DNA from: JACMLC01 sp963720235
GTDB lineage: Bacteria > Acidobacteriota > Blastocatellia > Pyrinomonadales > Pyrinomonadaceae
Length of the DNA stretch: 64,000 nt
Reading direction: 5' to 3'
Assembly: GCA_963720235.1 (NCBI GenBank)
Contig: OY970389.1
Coordinates: forward strand, 1,984,001 to 2,048,000
The position numbers were made by a program, and so were the translations under genes. Numbering within the stretch: position 1 is the first letter of the stretch; every line of letters begins with the position of its first letter. The notes under the pieces were generated by a model that was given only the letters and a program-made list of their open reading frames with translations, did not search any database and was not told the DNA's origin. Positions 9,124 to 17,722 of this stretch are shown here, piece after piece.

Positions 9124-9851
9124 CACTCGAAGATGGTTGCGAGTAGTTCTTCGACAGAAGTGAGGGCGCGATGAAGACTGCGTATCTGCTCAAAGCTCAG
9201 AATGGCCGTCACGCGACCGATTTCATGAAAAGCTCCCGTGCGCGCAATGCTCAGAGATTTGAGCGCGCGATTAGTGTCACGTTCGCTGTCAACTATGAGA
9301 AAAGGTTTGCTGCGCTGTCCGTCATAAGCGCGTTTTAGTTTGGCGAGCGCGGCGTCTATGTTGCCCTTGTGCTGGACTTCAAAGACGTGGCTCAGACGCG
9401 GGCTCTTCTCATTCGTGCGCCACACGACATCGTAATATTCAAATTCCATCTGGGCATGATAGCCAAGCACGCGCCCGATGTCGCAAAGCATCTGCTGCGC
9501 TTCGACATGCGAGATGGCATCCGTGCGCGCAGTCTCGCCAAGTCCATTTTCGGAAGGCGAAAATTGCGTCGCCTCTTCCGCCGCGCGCCTGCGGCCCAGG
9601 GCCGTGATAGTCCAACGCCCGCGCAGACGCTCAATCTCACGTTTTTCGTCAAGGCTGCGTCCGGCTCGCTGCACGAGCCTGCGCCATTCCGTGCGATGAC
9701 CGTTGCCTAAAGCGCGCACTTCCGCTTCTCCAAGCTGCGGGAAATAACCTACCAGACGCGGGTAAAGAAAGCGCACATCTTCCACACCGCCCGTCGCAAG
9801 CAGCTCTTGTAGAATAGGCAACTCAATCCGCGTCGCACCCGGATAAGCCAT
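9123..9851 (-). CDS. Mrr-like protein: winged helix plus PD-(D/E)XK nuclease fold
   Basis: About 242 residues. Residues ~5-95 resemble the N-terminal winged-helix domain of Mrr-type restriction proteins (IELPILQELLATGG, then GRWTITALGRRRA). The C-terminal part has a nuclease-like core, EFEYYDVVW at ~138 and HVFEVQHKGN at ~156, fitting the D...ExQ pattern of some PD-(D/E)XK enzymes with Gln in place of Lys. It might cut DNA or be an inactive DNA-binding relative. Its stop overlaps the mutS start by one base, a sign of translational coupling. The start is uncertain: the ATG at 9851 is the best, and a longer frame reaches into the hairpin upstream. No methylase is nearby, so a classical restriction pair is unlikely. 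Confidence 0.6.
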   Translation of the reverse strand: MAYPGATRIELPILQELLATGGVEDVRFLYPRLVGYFPQLGEAEVRALGNGHRTEWRRLVQRAGRSLDEKREIERLRGRWTITALGRRRAAEEATQFSPSENGLGETARTDAISHVEAQQMLCDIGRVLGYHAQMEFEYYDVVWRTNEKSPRLSHVFEVQHKGNIDAALAKLKRAYDGQRSKPFLIVDSERDTNRALKSLSIARTGAFHEIGRVTAILSFEQIRSLHRALTSVEELLATIFE

Positions 9852-9994
9852 TACATAACCCACTAAAATTTTCAGGATGAGAGAGACCTGAAGCTGCGGT
9901 AATTTCAGTCTCGCTTGTGCTCTTAAACTTACAGGAGAAGCCGCCCGGCAATCAAGCGACGAAAGGCGATATGGCATACCCAGGCCGGGAAATA

Positions 9995-10037
9995 ATAAAG
10001 CAGGAGGCGGAATTAATATTCCAACCTCCTGCTTTAT
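9995..10037. terminator. Long hairpin after ftsH
   Basis: Stem ATAAAGCAGGAGG with CCTCCTGCTTTAT, extended by GGAAT/ATTCC, around a short loop. It starts 20 bases past the ftsH stop and is followed on the minus strand by TTATTATTTCC, so it is a good terminator for ftsH. Confidence 0.75.
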
Positions 10038-10057
10038 CATACCAGGCTTCGGAATTC

Positions 10058-11851
10058 TTATGCCGCCTGCACTTTACTGTTAAGACCGAAGGAGTGATTT
10101 ATCTCATCTGAATCGAGCGTGTCGCGCTCCATCAAGCCTTCGACCAGATGCGCGATGGCTTCGCGCCTGTTATCAACCATCTCGCAGGCGCGGCGCATCT
10201 GCTCGCTGATGATATTGTTTGTCGCCTGCTCCACGCGGTCAAGCAGTGCCTGGCTGTGCGGGTCTTCGGGCTTGCCGAGATGGATTGGGCCAAGAGGGCT
10301 CATGCCGAACTCCGCGACCATCTTGCGTGCAATCTCGACTGCGCGCTCGATGTCGTTTGAAGCTCCCGCAGTCATCGTGTCCAGCAGAAGCTGCTCGGCG
10401 GCACGACCGCCAAGGAGCATCGCAATCTGGTCTTCGAGATATTCTCTCTTTTTCATCAGGCGGTCGCGTTCTGGCAGAGACTGTGTCACGCCGAGCGCGC
10501 GTCCGCGCGGCAGGATAGAGACTTTGTGAATCGGGTCGCCGTGTTTGACGCCGAGACCGACGGCGACGTGACCTGCTTCGTGTACGGCTGTCGCATAACG
10601 CTCTTCTTCATCCATCATAAAGCCATGCCGTTCTGCGCCCATCAGGATTTTGTCGCGTGCATATTCGACGTGCTTGCGCCCGACTGCTTCCGAATCGTCG
10701 CGCGTCGCGGCAATCGTCGCCTCGTTGAGCAGATTGGCGAGGTCTGCGCCGGAAAAACCGGGTGTGCCGCGCGCAATCCAACCTAAATCTAAGCCCTCTT
10801 CAAGCGTCAGCCCTTTAGCATGCACATTCAGAATAGCTTCGCGCCCACGCGCGTCTGCGAGATTGACTGTAATCTCTCTGTCAAAACGTCCGGGACGTGT
10901 CAGCGCGCTATCGAGTATGTCAGGGCGATTAGTCGAAGCGATGATGACGACGCCGGAAATCTGTTCAAAGCCGTCCATCTCAACGAGCAACTGATTGAGC
11001 GTCTGATCCTGATCGGCGGATGCAGAGTCGTTGCTGCGTCCGCGCTGGCGACCAAGAGCATCAATCTCGTCTATAAAAATCACGCAGGGCGAAAGCTTAC
11101 GGGCTTCTGTAAAGAGACGGCGCACGCGCGCGGCTCCGAGACCTGCGAATTTCTCTTGAAAGCTTGAGCCGGAAACCGAGAGAAAAGGCACGCCCGCTTC
11201 GTTTGCTGCGGCACGCGCGAGCATGGTCTTGCCTGTTCCCGGCGGGCCTGACAGGAGTATGCCGCGCGGAGCGCGCCCGCCGAGTCGTCCAAACTTGAGC
11301 GGGTCGCGCAGGAATTCTATTGTCTCTTCCAATTCCCTCTTGGCTTCGTCAACGCCCGCGACGTGCGCGAAGGTGACATTCTGTTTGCCGTTTCCGTCAA
11401 CCAGCGTGAACTTGTCGCCGCGCCCTCCCATGCTGGCATAGACGCGCCAGCCTATGAAGCCAAAGGCTGCGAGCGTCATGATGGGTATCAGCCAATTCAT
11501 CGCGGTCGAAACAGGGCTCGGCTGCAAAGAGCTGAACTCGACAGGCACGTTGCTCTTGGCAAAGACGGCTACGATCTCTTGCTGCGCGGCTTCGTTTGTG
11601 ACCACAGCCTGCGAGATAGAGCCATCATTACCGATGACCGTCAACAACTCGCCGGAGATTTTAAGCGAGACAGCCGCGCTGGATTCGCCGAGCGTGCGAA
11701 GCTGTGTGTAGTTGATTTTCTGAACCGCAGGTTGGCTGCGCTCGCGTATGACATAGACGCTGGCCGAGACAAGCAGGAAGAGAATGCTGACGGCCAGAAC
11801 GAGACCAATCTTTTGCGAACGGGGGATCAGACGAGGTAAAGGGGAAGGCAT
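10058..11851 (-). CDS. ftsH: ATP-dependent zinc metalloprotease FtsH
   Basis: Membrane-bound AAA+ protease that degrades misfolded membrane proteins and short-lived regulators. About 597 residues: first transmembrane helix ~15-38, a short periplasmic part, second helix ~115-140, AAA domain with Walker A GPPGTGKTM (~204) and Walker B CVIFIDEIDALG, arginine-finger segment RPGRFDREI, then the zinc protease site HEAGH (~422) and the C-terminal helical part. The start at 11851 is chosen because AGGAG lies just upstream; an earlier in-frame ATG at 11878 would add nine residues. The C-terminal tail ends NHSFGLNSKVQAA and is short. Transcribed alone, with a hairpin after it. Confidence 0.96.
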   Translation of the reverse strand: MPSPLPRLIPRSQKIGLVLAVSILFLLVSASVYVIRERSQPAVQKINYTQLRTLGESSAAVSLKISGELLTVIGNDGSISQAVVTNEAAQQEIVAVFAKSNVPVEFSSLQPSPVSTAMNWLIPIMTLAAFGFIGWRVYASMGGRGDKFTLVDGNGKQNVTFAHVAGVDEAKRELEETIEFLRDPLKFGRLGGRAPRGILLSGPPGTGKTMLARAAANEAGVPFLSVSGSSFQEKFAGLGAARVRRLFTEARKLSPCVIFIDEIDALGRQRGRSNDSASADQDQTLNQLLVEMDGFEQISGVVIIASTNRPDILDSALTRPGRFDREITVNLADARGREAILNVHAKGLTLEEGLDLGWIARGTPGFSGADLANLLNEATIAATRDDSEAVGRKHVEYARDKILMGAERHGFMMDEEERYATAVHEAGHVAVGLGVKHGDPIHKVSILPRGRALGVTQSLPERDRLMKKREYLEDQIAMLLGGRAAEQLLLDTMTAGASNDIERAVEIARKMVAEFGMSPLGPIHLGKPEDPHSQALLDRVEQATNNIISEQMRRACEMVDNRREAIAHLVEGLMERDTLDSDEINHSFGLNSKVQAA

Positions 11852-12512
11852 AAATTTCTCCTGAGCCAAAAGCGGCATCTGTGCTTTGGGGGCATGCCGC
11901 CAATCTTCTTAAATTAAACTCTTTTTGACAAAGCTTCCGGGTCTTGGAAAATGATACAGCTACGGAGGGAACAACTCGCGTCTGTTAGAGCGGTGTGAGT
12001 CCCAGGCAGTTTTAAATCGCACGCTAAAGGGCCGGGGGCGCGCGACGTTTATTACTTTACCAATTCAACACGCCGAAAGTCCAGCCCCGTGTGTCAAAGA
12101 TTTTCCAAAGTTTTCTAAAGAGAGCCGCCAAATGTGATCTGGGCCAAAAAAAATTTCCCTGTCGAGCAATCTATCAGCAAACTCGTGTCTCCGATGTCTG
12201 GCAATGCGTGGCGGTTGCCGCGAAAAGATGACAGCCATGCTATCTTTCATTCATCGCTCTAAATTCAGACACAACCCATACTGACTTGCTGCCATAATTT
12301 AGTACAAAAAGCGTTCACGAAAGCTCTCCTGTCAAGAACTAACTTGTCTGTGCAAGTGCGTAAATACTGTAGGATAGGACTTTAAGTGACAGGCGGAGCT
12401 AATGACCGATGAATGGCACGGCCATTGCTCAAGTGATAAGTGCAAGCGAGTTCCGAGGGGAACCGGAAAAGCTCAAGATTCTAAACAGGGATGCTCAAAA
12501 GGAGAAGGCGAT
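11852..12512. other. Spacer of 660 bases without a recognised gene
   Basis: Divergent spacer between ftsH and the 48-residue membrane protein. It holds the ftsH leader and the upstream region of the small gene. A TTGACA at 11925-11930 is followed by a weak AT-rich stretch at 19 bases, on the plus strand. I see no RNA gene, repeat of the families listed, or convincing reading frame. Confidence 0.5.
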
Positions 12513-12659
12513 ATGTTGTGGACAATTTTGGTAGTGCTTCTGATCTTGTGGTTAATTGGTGCTATCGGTGGCGTCGGCGGTAATTTGATTCACCTCTTGC
12601 TGGTGGTAGCACTCATCGTGTTGGTCATTAACCTGCTAACGGGTCGTCGCACGGTCTAA
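12513..12659 (+). CDS. Tiny hydrophobic membrane protein (Lmo0937-like)
   Basis: A 48-residue protein made of two hydrophobic stretches joined by a Gly-rich turn: LWTILVVLLILWLIGAIG, then LIHLLLVVALIVLVINLL, with a basic end GRRTV. It resembles the widespread Lmo0937-type small membrane proteins, whose role is not established; in several bacteria such genes respond to stress. The start at 12513 is supported by AAGGAG nine bases before it. A longer frame from 12402 adds 37 polar residues without a ribosome site and is less likely. Followed by a clear terminator. Confidence 0.7.
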   Translation: MLWTILVVLLILWLIGAIGGVGGNLIHLLLVVALIVLVINLLTGRRTV

Positions 12660-12699
12660 AAGACAAGCACTTTTAGGTCAGCATACAGACAAACGACTA

Positions 12700-12753
12700 A
12701 AGAGAAGAGTCGTCGGATGATAGTTAACTCCGGCTGGCTCTTCTCTTTTTTTG
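12700..12753 (+). terminator. Rho-independent terminator
   Basis: AGAGAAGAG and CTCTTCTCT stems, with an inner GTCGTCGG/CCGGCTGGC part, followed by seven T. It ends the small membrane protein transcript and lies just before the convergent end of the M14 peptidase gene. Confidence 0.8.
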
Positions 12754-12767
12754 TGGCCCACAATTTT

Positions 12768-14687
12768 TTACTGCACATCAACGAGCTTTGCTTCTATCGG
12801 TTTGATGATGCGGCCAACTGGATATAGATTGACTTGCTTATCCCAGTAGGGCGAACGCATGTAGAAGAAGCGCAGGCGGGCCGCCGCACTCGCGGCAAAG
12901 GTCGGGTCGTTGGCAACACGCTGCTCAAACTCGCGGCGCAGGTTCTCGTCCTTCGCCAACATCTCGCGCGCCAGTTTCTCCATCACGTAATCTTCCGCAT
13001 ACTCTTTCTCTTCAAAGATTGGATTAAAGAAGCCCCACGCGATTAATGAATCCGGCGCGTCAGGTTCAAGCAGGTAGAGCGCGACGCGCGCGGCAGGCTG
13101 GGCCATAGGAATGATGATTGAGCCAGCCGGAAACATTCTGCGCTCTGTCACCTGCGCCGTCTTATAGTTCGGCAGCACATGTCCTTCAAAGGAAGAGCCG
13201 CCCCACTTCACTTCGCTGAAACGATAGCTCTCAACTTCGATTTCAGTTGGCCCTGCTAATTGCTGAAGCCGCAGGCCATGAGCTTTGAGTCTTTCGATGA
13301 CCTCTTTCCATTGCGGAGGGACTATGTAATAAAGAGGCGTCGTCACACTCGCAGTTGTACGCACTTCGTCAAAGAGCGGCACAGTCATATCCACAGGCTT
13401 TGTGCCATAGACGACGCGCACTGCTCCCGAAACATCGCTCAGTTCCGTCTTGTATTCAACAGCTTTCAGTTGGAAAGGTTTTGATTTATCCGTCAATTCA
13501 AACCTGAGCGGATAACGACGCGCGGGATTGTATGCGCGCCCGTCCGCAACGGTTTCCTCATCCGCAAGCCGCACGGCGCGCAAGAGGCTCTGCGGGTCGC
13601 GGTTGACTTCTTCCAGAGAGTAGCGCAGCAGGTCGTATGTCCCGCGCACGCGCGAACGGTAATCCTTGAGCATGTGCGTTTCGATGAGCAGGCCCGGACG
13701 ATTGCGCAGTGGCGTATAGCCTGTAGAGAAACGCGGCGTGGCGATAAAGCTGACGATGCCCTGCGTGAAATCCCTGTTGTCCTTAAAGACCAGATAAGTG
13801 GTCAGCAGATTCCCCTCGGTTTCTGTCGCGGGATGGATTCGCCCCTCAATCGCACTCTTCATCCAATCGCGCACAGAGGCTGGCGCATTGTCATGATGCT
13901 CGTATTGATAAGTCACGTTGTAGCGAAAATCCGCGCCGTCCGTCACATGGCAATCTATAAAAAAATCTGGATTCCATTCTGTCCACATCCTGAGCCACGC
14001 GCGAGTCTCAGGCGTATCGGCTTTCATGTAATCGCGATTGAGATTCAGATTCACGCCAGTCCCGCGCCAACCCATCTCCGCCGGGCCGTTCTGGTTGATG
14101 CGATTGTAAGGACTGAAACGCTCGTGTCCATCCGTGTTGTAAATCGGGATAAAGAGAAGAACAACTTTATCGAGCAGGCCCGGTCTGGTTTTGGTAATCG
14201 CAATATCGCGCAAGAGAGCGAGGCCAGCATCCTTGCCATCCGACTCGCCCGCGTGTATGCAAGCCTGTATGAGCACAATCGCTTTGCCAGCCTTGCGCGC
14301 GGCCTGCGGCGTGAAATCGTTGCCCGTCGCGGCAATCAACAGAGGCAGCGCGCGGCCCTCGCCGCTCTGACCGAAACTTTTGAACTCAATCAACGGCGAA
14401 GCAGCCGCCAGCTTTTTGCTATACGCGATGGTCTCTTCATAACGCGGCGTCTCGCGGTAATCGGTTTTCTCTGTATGCGTCTGCCATTCGGGCGGCGCGG
14501 GAGGTGAAACGCTCTGGGCCATAAGATTGTGTCCTGAAGTTAATCCGAGAATAATGAATAAGAGAATACTAAAAATACTCAAAACTCTTCTTTGCGCCTT
14601 TGCGCCTTTGCGGGAAATAATCGTCTCCCGCAAAGGCGCAAAGGCGCAAAGAATTATTGCCGACAGTTCAGCGCGCGGACGAAGCAT
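12768..14687 (-). CDS. Secreted M14-family zinc carboxypeptidase with repeat-derived N-terminus
   Basis: Predicted exported metallopeptidase of 639 residues. The zinc ligands are visible as HAGESDG (~148; His and Glu) and the His of FIDCHV (~246); the catalytic Glu is probably in LLIETHM (~338). NLNRDYMKAD is a typical M14 segment. A hydrophobic signal-like helix, IFSILLFIILGLTSG, ends near NLMAQS at about residue 58, unusually far in. The reason is that residues ~14-37 (CAFAPLRE...KGAKAQRR) are encoded by a CGCAAAGG element. The ATG at 14687 has a good ribosome site (GGGAG, seven bases upstream), so the element seems to be translated; a TTG at 14582, after the element, is the alternative start. 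Divergent from the M1 aminopeptidase, which suggests shared peptide-scavenging use. Confidence 0.85.
   Translation of the reverse strand: MLRPRAELSAIILCAFAPLRETIISRKGAKAQRRVLSIFSILLFIILGLTSGHNLMAQSVSPPAPPEWQTHTEKTDYRETPRYEETIAYSKKLAAASPLIEFKSFGQSGEGRALPLLIAATGNDFTPQAARKAGKAIVLIQACIHAGESDGKDAGLALLRDIAITKTRPGLLDKVVLLFIPIYNTDGHERFSPYNRINQNGPAEMGWRGTGVNLNLNRDYMKADTPETRAWLRMWTEWNPDFFIDCHVTDGADFRYNVTYQYEHHDNAPASVRDWMKSAIEGRIHPATETEGNLLTTYLVFKDNRDFTQGIVSFIATPRFSTGYTPLRNRPGLLIETHMLKDYRSRVRGTYDLLRYSLEEVNRDPQSLLRAVRLADEETVADGRAYNPARRYPLRFELTDKSKPFQLKAVEYKTELSDVSGAVRVVYGTKPVDMTVPLFDEVRTTASVTTPLYYIVPPQWKEVIERLKAHGLRLQQLAGPTEIEVESYRFSEVKWGGSSFEGHVLPNYKTAQVTERRMFPAGSIIIPMAQPAARVALYLLEPDAPDSLIAWGFFNPIFEEKEYAEDYVMEKLAREMLAKDENLRREFEQRVANDPTFAASAAARLRFFYMRSPYWDKQVNLYPVGRIIKPIEAKLVDVQ
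14587..14653. repeat. CGCAAAGG element in reversed polarity, inside coding frame
   Basis: Left arm CTTCTTTGCGCCTTTGCG, right arm its complement, with a 10-base loop. The arms face the opposite way from most copies (CTTTGCG first, CGCAAAG second). The whole element lies between the ribosome site and the signal helix of the M14 peptidase gene. Confidence 0.9.
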
Positions 14688-14871
14688 ATATTTTCTCCCG
14701 TGTCGGAATTGAAAGCCGTATGCACACTATACGATGCTTCTCTGCTCTCTCAAAAACCTTGCCGCATAATTTTCACCTGTCCGAGCTTGGCGTACGCTCA
14801 ACATCTCAGGCACAATCGCTTTTGTACGAACCAGAGCTTCTTCTCTATCAAAATCCCGGATGGATTACCTG

Positions 14872-16725
14872 ATGCCGAAAAACCTGCTGCACAGAGCGTG
14901 TGCACAAACTCTCGCCGCGATATGTTTACTGCTCCTGTTACACTCCGCAGCTTCTGCACAGCAGAACAACTCCACACGTCGCTTTGCGCGCACATACGAT
15001 GCCCAGCATTACATCATTCGCACAAGCTTTGACGTGCCGCGCAAGACTGTCAACGGGCAGGTTGAGCTGACTCTTAAACCGCTCGCCAATGGCTTCAAGT
15101 CCATCGAACTAGATGCTGCGGACATGAAAATCGAGCAGGTCTTAAATGCTTCGGGCAATCCTTTGCGCTCGATTCAGCAGGATGGCAGACTGCTTATCAC
15201 GCTCGACCGCGCATACGCGCCTTCCGACAGCATCACTGTCAATATTTATTATCGCGCGAGGCCGCGTCGTGGTCTCTATTTCGTTTCTGCCGGACGCGAG
15301 AGCGGCATCCAGCGTCCGGCGCAAATCTGGACGCAGGGCGAACCGGAAGACAATCATCACTGGTTTCCCTGCTATGATTTCCCCGACGACAAAGCGACTA
15401 CGGAACAAATCATCACCACGGGCGCGGGGCAGATTGCCATCGCCAACGGCACGCTCATCGGCTCTGCAATGAAAGCTGACGGGACGCGCACTTTTCACTG
15501 GCGCATGAATCAGCCGCACTCCACATATCTCACCTCACTGATTGTCGGAGACTATGCCAAACTGAGCGCGAGTTATAAAGATATTCCGCTCGAATATTAC
15601 ACCTATCGCGGCACAGAGCACGTAGCACAGCAAGCCTTCGGTAAAACTCCAGAGATGATGCAGATGTTTAGTCGCGCTCTCAAATACGAATATCCATTTG
15701 AGCGATACGCGCAAACAATCGTCGGCAGTTTTCAGTTCGGCGGGATGGAGAATATCACCGCTACGACTTATGCGGATTCAGAGATTCTTTCTGTTGATAT
15801 GGAAGGGCCGGATTTCATCACAGAGAATCTTGTCTCGCACGAGTTGGCCCACTCATGGTTTGGAAATCTTGTGACATGCAGAGACTGGTCGCATCTCTGG
15901 CTCAACGAGGGCTTCGCAACTTTCATGGAAGCGGCTTTCAGGGAAGAACAGAACGGGCGCGAGGCTTATCTTGAACTCTTGCAGGAGAACGCGAGCCAGT
16001 ACTTTTCCGAAGACCCTTCGCGCAGGCGGCATCCGCTCGTCAATCCACGCTATCCGCTCTCGATGGATTTGTTCGATGAGACGACTTATAAAAAGGGAGC
16101 TTACGTGGTGCACATGCTGCGCGAGACCGTCGGCGATGAGTTATTTTGGAAATCTCTGAACGTCTATCTGCACAAGTTCAAGCATGACACAGTCGAATCG
16201 CGCGACTTGCAGCGCGTCTTTGAGAGCGTCACAGGACAGAGCCTTGAATGGTTCTTCAGTCAGTGGGTTTATCAGGCCGGTTATCCTGAATTGAAAATTC
16301 GTGCAACGTATGACCCTGCGCGAAAAGAGTTGACGCTTAACGTCACGCAGACTCAAAAACCTGACGGCATGACTCCGCAAGTTTTTCGTCTGCCGGTTGA
16401 GATAGAGATTGCGACTGCGACAGTCACGCGCACGGAGCGCATAGAAATCAACAAGCGCACAGAGAGCTTTACCTTCAAGCTCGACAGCAGGCCGCGCCTG
16501 ATAGTTTTTGATAAGGGCGCGCGGATTCTCAAGAAAGTTGATTTCCCGCAGCCGCGCGCGATGGCCGCGTACCTGTTGATTGACGGCGCGGATGTGTCTG
16601 CATATCAACAAGCCCTGCAAGCTTTATCCAGAGAGAGCAATCAAAAATCTCTGCCAGCTTTTTCTGATTTAAGCTTTCAAGGATTTTCAGTCGCCGGGCG
16701 GATGGCGGAGAAGAGCGTGCGCTGA
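14872..16725 (+). CDS. Secreted M1-family aminopeptidase
   Basis: Zinc aminopeptidase that trims N-terminal residues from peptides, predicted to be exported. About 617 residues: signal peptide to ~33 (ICLLLLLHSAASAQ), an N-terminal saddle domain, the substrate-binding motif FGGMENITA (~291) and the zinc site HELAHSWFGN (~322) with the third ligand Glu 19 residues on in WLNEGFATFMEA. The C-terminal helical domain is short, as in bacterial members. ATG 14872 has GGATGGA upstream; ATG 14860 is an alternative adding MDYL. The last 49 bases overlap the end of the convergent methyltransferase gene, so the two 3' ends share DNA. Confidence 0.93.
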   Translation: MPKNLLHRACAQTLAAICLLLLLHSAASAQQNNSTRRFARTYDAQHYIIRTSFDVPRKTVNGQVELTLKPLANGFKSIELDAADMKIEQVLNASGNPLRSIQQDGRLLITLDRAYAPSDSITVNIYYRARPRRGLYFVSAGRESGIQRPAQIWTQGEPEDNHHWFPCYDFPDDKATTEQIITTGAGQIAIANGTLIGSAMKADGTRTFHWRMNQPHSTYLTSLIVGDYAKLSASYKDIPLEYYTYRGTEHVAQQAFGKTPEMMQMFSRALKYEYPFERYAQTIVGSFQFGGMENITATTYADSEILSVDMEGPDFITENLVSHELAHSWFGNLVTCRDWSHLWLNEGFATFMEAAFREEQNGREAYLELLQENASQYFSEDPSRRRHPLVNPRYPLSMDLFDETTYKKGAYVVHMLRETVGDELFWKSLNVYLHKFKHDTVESRDLQRVFESVTGQSLEWFFSQWVYQAGYPELKIRATYDPARKELTLNVTQTQKPDGMTPQVFRLPVEIEIATATVTRTERIEINKRTESFTFKLDSRPRLIVFDKGARILKKVDFPQPRAMAAYLLIDGADVSAYQQALQALSRESNQKSLPAFSDLSFQGFSVAGRMAEKSVR

Positions 16726-17450
16726 AATGGATAGAAGACAGGCGAAGTGGGCCACATGGCCCTGAGCCGCGCGCGGTATTTTTCCAGAAAAGATTGATGC
16801 AGAGCCGCAGGCAAGCGTTCAAAATATGGCACGAGCACTGTGCCGGAAGTCCACTCGGCCAGAGCATCCGCATCATCAAGGACGTGCGCGTAAGCCTTTT
16901 CAAAAACCACCAACTCTCGCCCGCCGTGCCTGTAAAGCAGTTCCGCATATTCGCTGATGCTGAGCACGGGCGACTTGCGCGACCAGCCATCGAGGGCTGT
17001 GCGAAACGGCTCTTCGGCAGCAATCTCTATGATAATCGTGTGCGTTGGATGGCTGTGATTTGAAGGCAACTGGACTGCGAGTTGGCCGCCGGGCGCGACC
17101 AGTTTGAGAAGTCGCGGCACAAGTTTTTTGTGATTGTCCACCCACTGAATCGCCGCGTGTGAAAAGACCAAATCCCACTCGCCCGCGACATCTTCTATAG
17201 CTTGTCTCTCAAAACGCAAACCGGTGCGGGCCAGCTTCTCTGCCTGTGCCAGCATCTCTGCGGACGAATCAATGCCGAGCGTTTCGCTGTCGGGCAAATT
17301 TTCCGCGAGGCGACTCGTCAACTCGCCCGTGCCGCAACCCAAATCAATGACGCGCAAGCCCTCGCGTCTTCTGATGAGATTAACAAGGTCATCGAAGGGA
17401 GCAAACCGCTCGTTCTGAAATTTATGATAGAGGTCTGGATTCCAGGGCAT
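16677..17450 (-). CDS. Trans-aconitate 2-methyltransferase-like SAM methyltransferase
   Basis: Predicted to methylate trans-aconitate or a similar small acid with S-adenosylmethionine. The start MPWNPDLYHKFQNERFAPF is the signature of the Tam family. Motif I is VIDLGCGTGEL (~37), the acidic motif II is in TLGIDSSAEML, and LVFSHAAIQWV with LVAPGGQLAVQLP give motifs IV and VI. At 257 residues the length is normal. The ATG at 17450 is chosen because it gives this standard start; TTG 17456 is the alternative. It overlaps the convergent M1 peptidase gene at its 3' end, and the upstream region has a hairpin of the CTTTGCG type. The exact substrate remains an inference from the family. Confidence 0.82.
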   Translation of the reverse strand: MPWNPDLYHKFQNERFAPFDDLVNLIRRREGLRVIDLGCGTGELTSRLAENLPDSETLGIDSSAEMLAQAEKLARTGLRFERQAIEDVAGEWDLVFSHAAIQWVDNHKKLVPRLLKLVAPGGQLAVQLPSNHSHPTHTIIIEIAAEEPFRTALDGWSRKSPVLSISEYAELLYRHGGRELVVFEKAYAHVLDDADALAEWTSGTVLVPYFERLPAALHQSFLEKYRARLRAMWPTSPVFYPFQRTLFSAIRPATENP

Positions 17451-17469
17451 GAACAAATGTTGGCAAACA

Positions 17470-17545
17470 ACCTTTGCGTCACTTTGCGTTTAAGTAGTTT
17501 TTTAACGCAAAGCACGCAAAGGTTTTTTCGCAAAGAGCGCAAAGG
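17470..17545. repeat. CTTTGCG/CGCAAAG hairpin variant
   Basis: CCTTTGCGTCACTTTGCG mirrored by CGCAAAGCACGCAAAGG around a loop containing TTTAAGTAGTTTTTTAA. The loop is nearly the complement of that in the inner palindrome at 6281-6294, so these two form a subfamily. It lies between the methyltransferase and the small zinc-ribbon gene. Confidence 0.82.
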
Positions 17546-17554
17546 AATAACTTA

Positions 17555-17722
17555 CTAACGTAAATCCTGATTGCAGTTGCGGCACTGCTCGCGGCGTTTC
17601 GCGTTGAGCGTGCCGCAGCTTTTGCAGCGTATGTACATTGCTGAGGCGAACCAGTTTGTAATGAGTGCGCTCAAGACAAGGATGCCGACCAGAACAGCGA
17701 TGCTCAGCAGCGTGTCCTTCAA
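17555..17722 (-). CDS. Small membrane protein with zinc ribbon, coupled to upstream gene
   Basis: A 55-residue frame starting at TTG within the TTGA that also holds the stop of the upstream stress-protein gene, a four-base overlap typical of coupled translation. Residues ~4-28 form a transmembrane helix (LLSIAVLVGILVLSALIT). The tail has a compact zinc ribbon, CKSCGTLNAKRREQCRNC, with two CxxC knuckles. AGGAG lies within the upstream gene 11 bases before the TTG. It could tether a zinc-binding domain to the membrane beside the glycine-zipper protein. I know no named family. The CxxC pairs and tight overlap make a chance frame unlikely. Confidence 0.6.
   Translation of the reverse strand: MKDTLLSIAVLVGILVLSALITNWFASAMYIRCKSCGTLNAKRREQCRNCNQDLR

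Noticed and set aside
12065..12250. 61-residue minus-strand frame in the ftsH upstream spacer
   Set aside because: No ribosome site, no recognisable motif and a composition like non-coding DNA.
12402..12512. N-terminal extension of the 48-residue membrane protein
   Set aside because: Polar, without ribosome site; the ATG at 12513 has AAGGAG and gives the normal family start.
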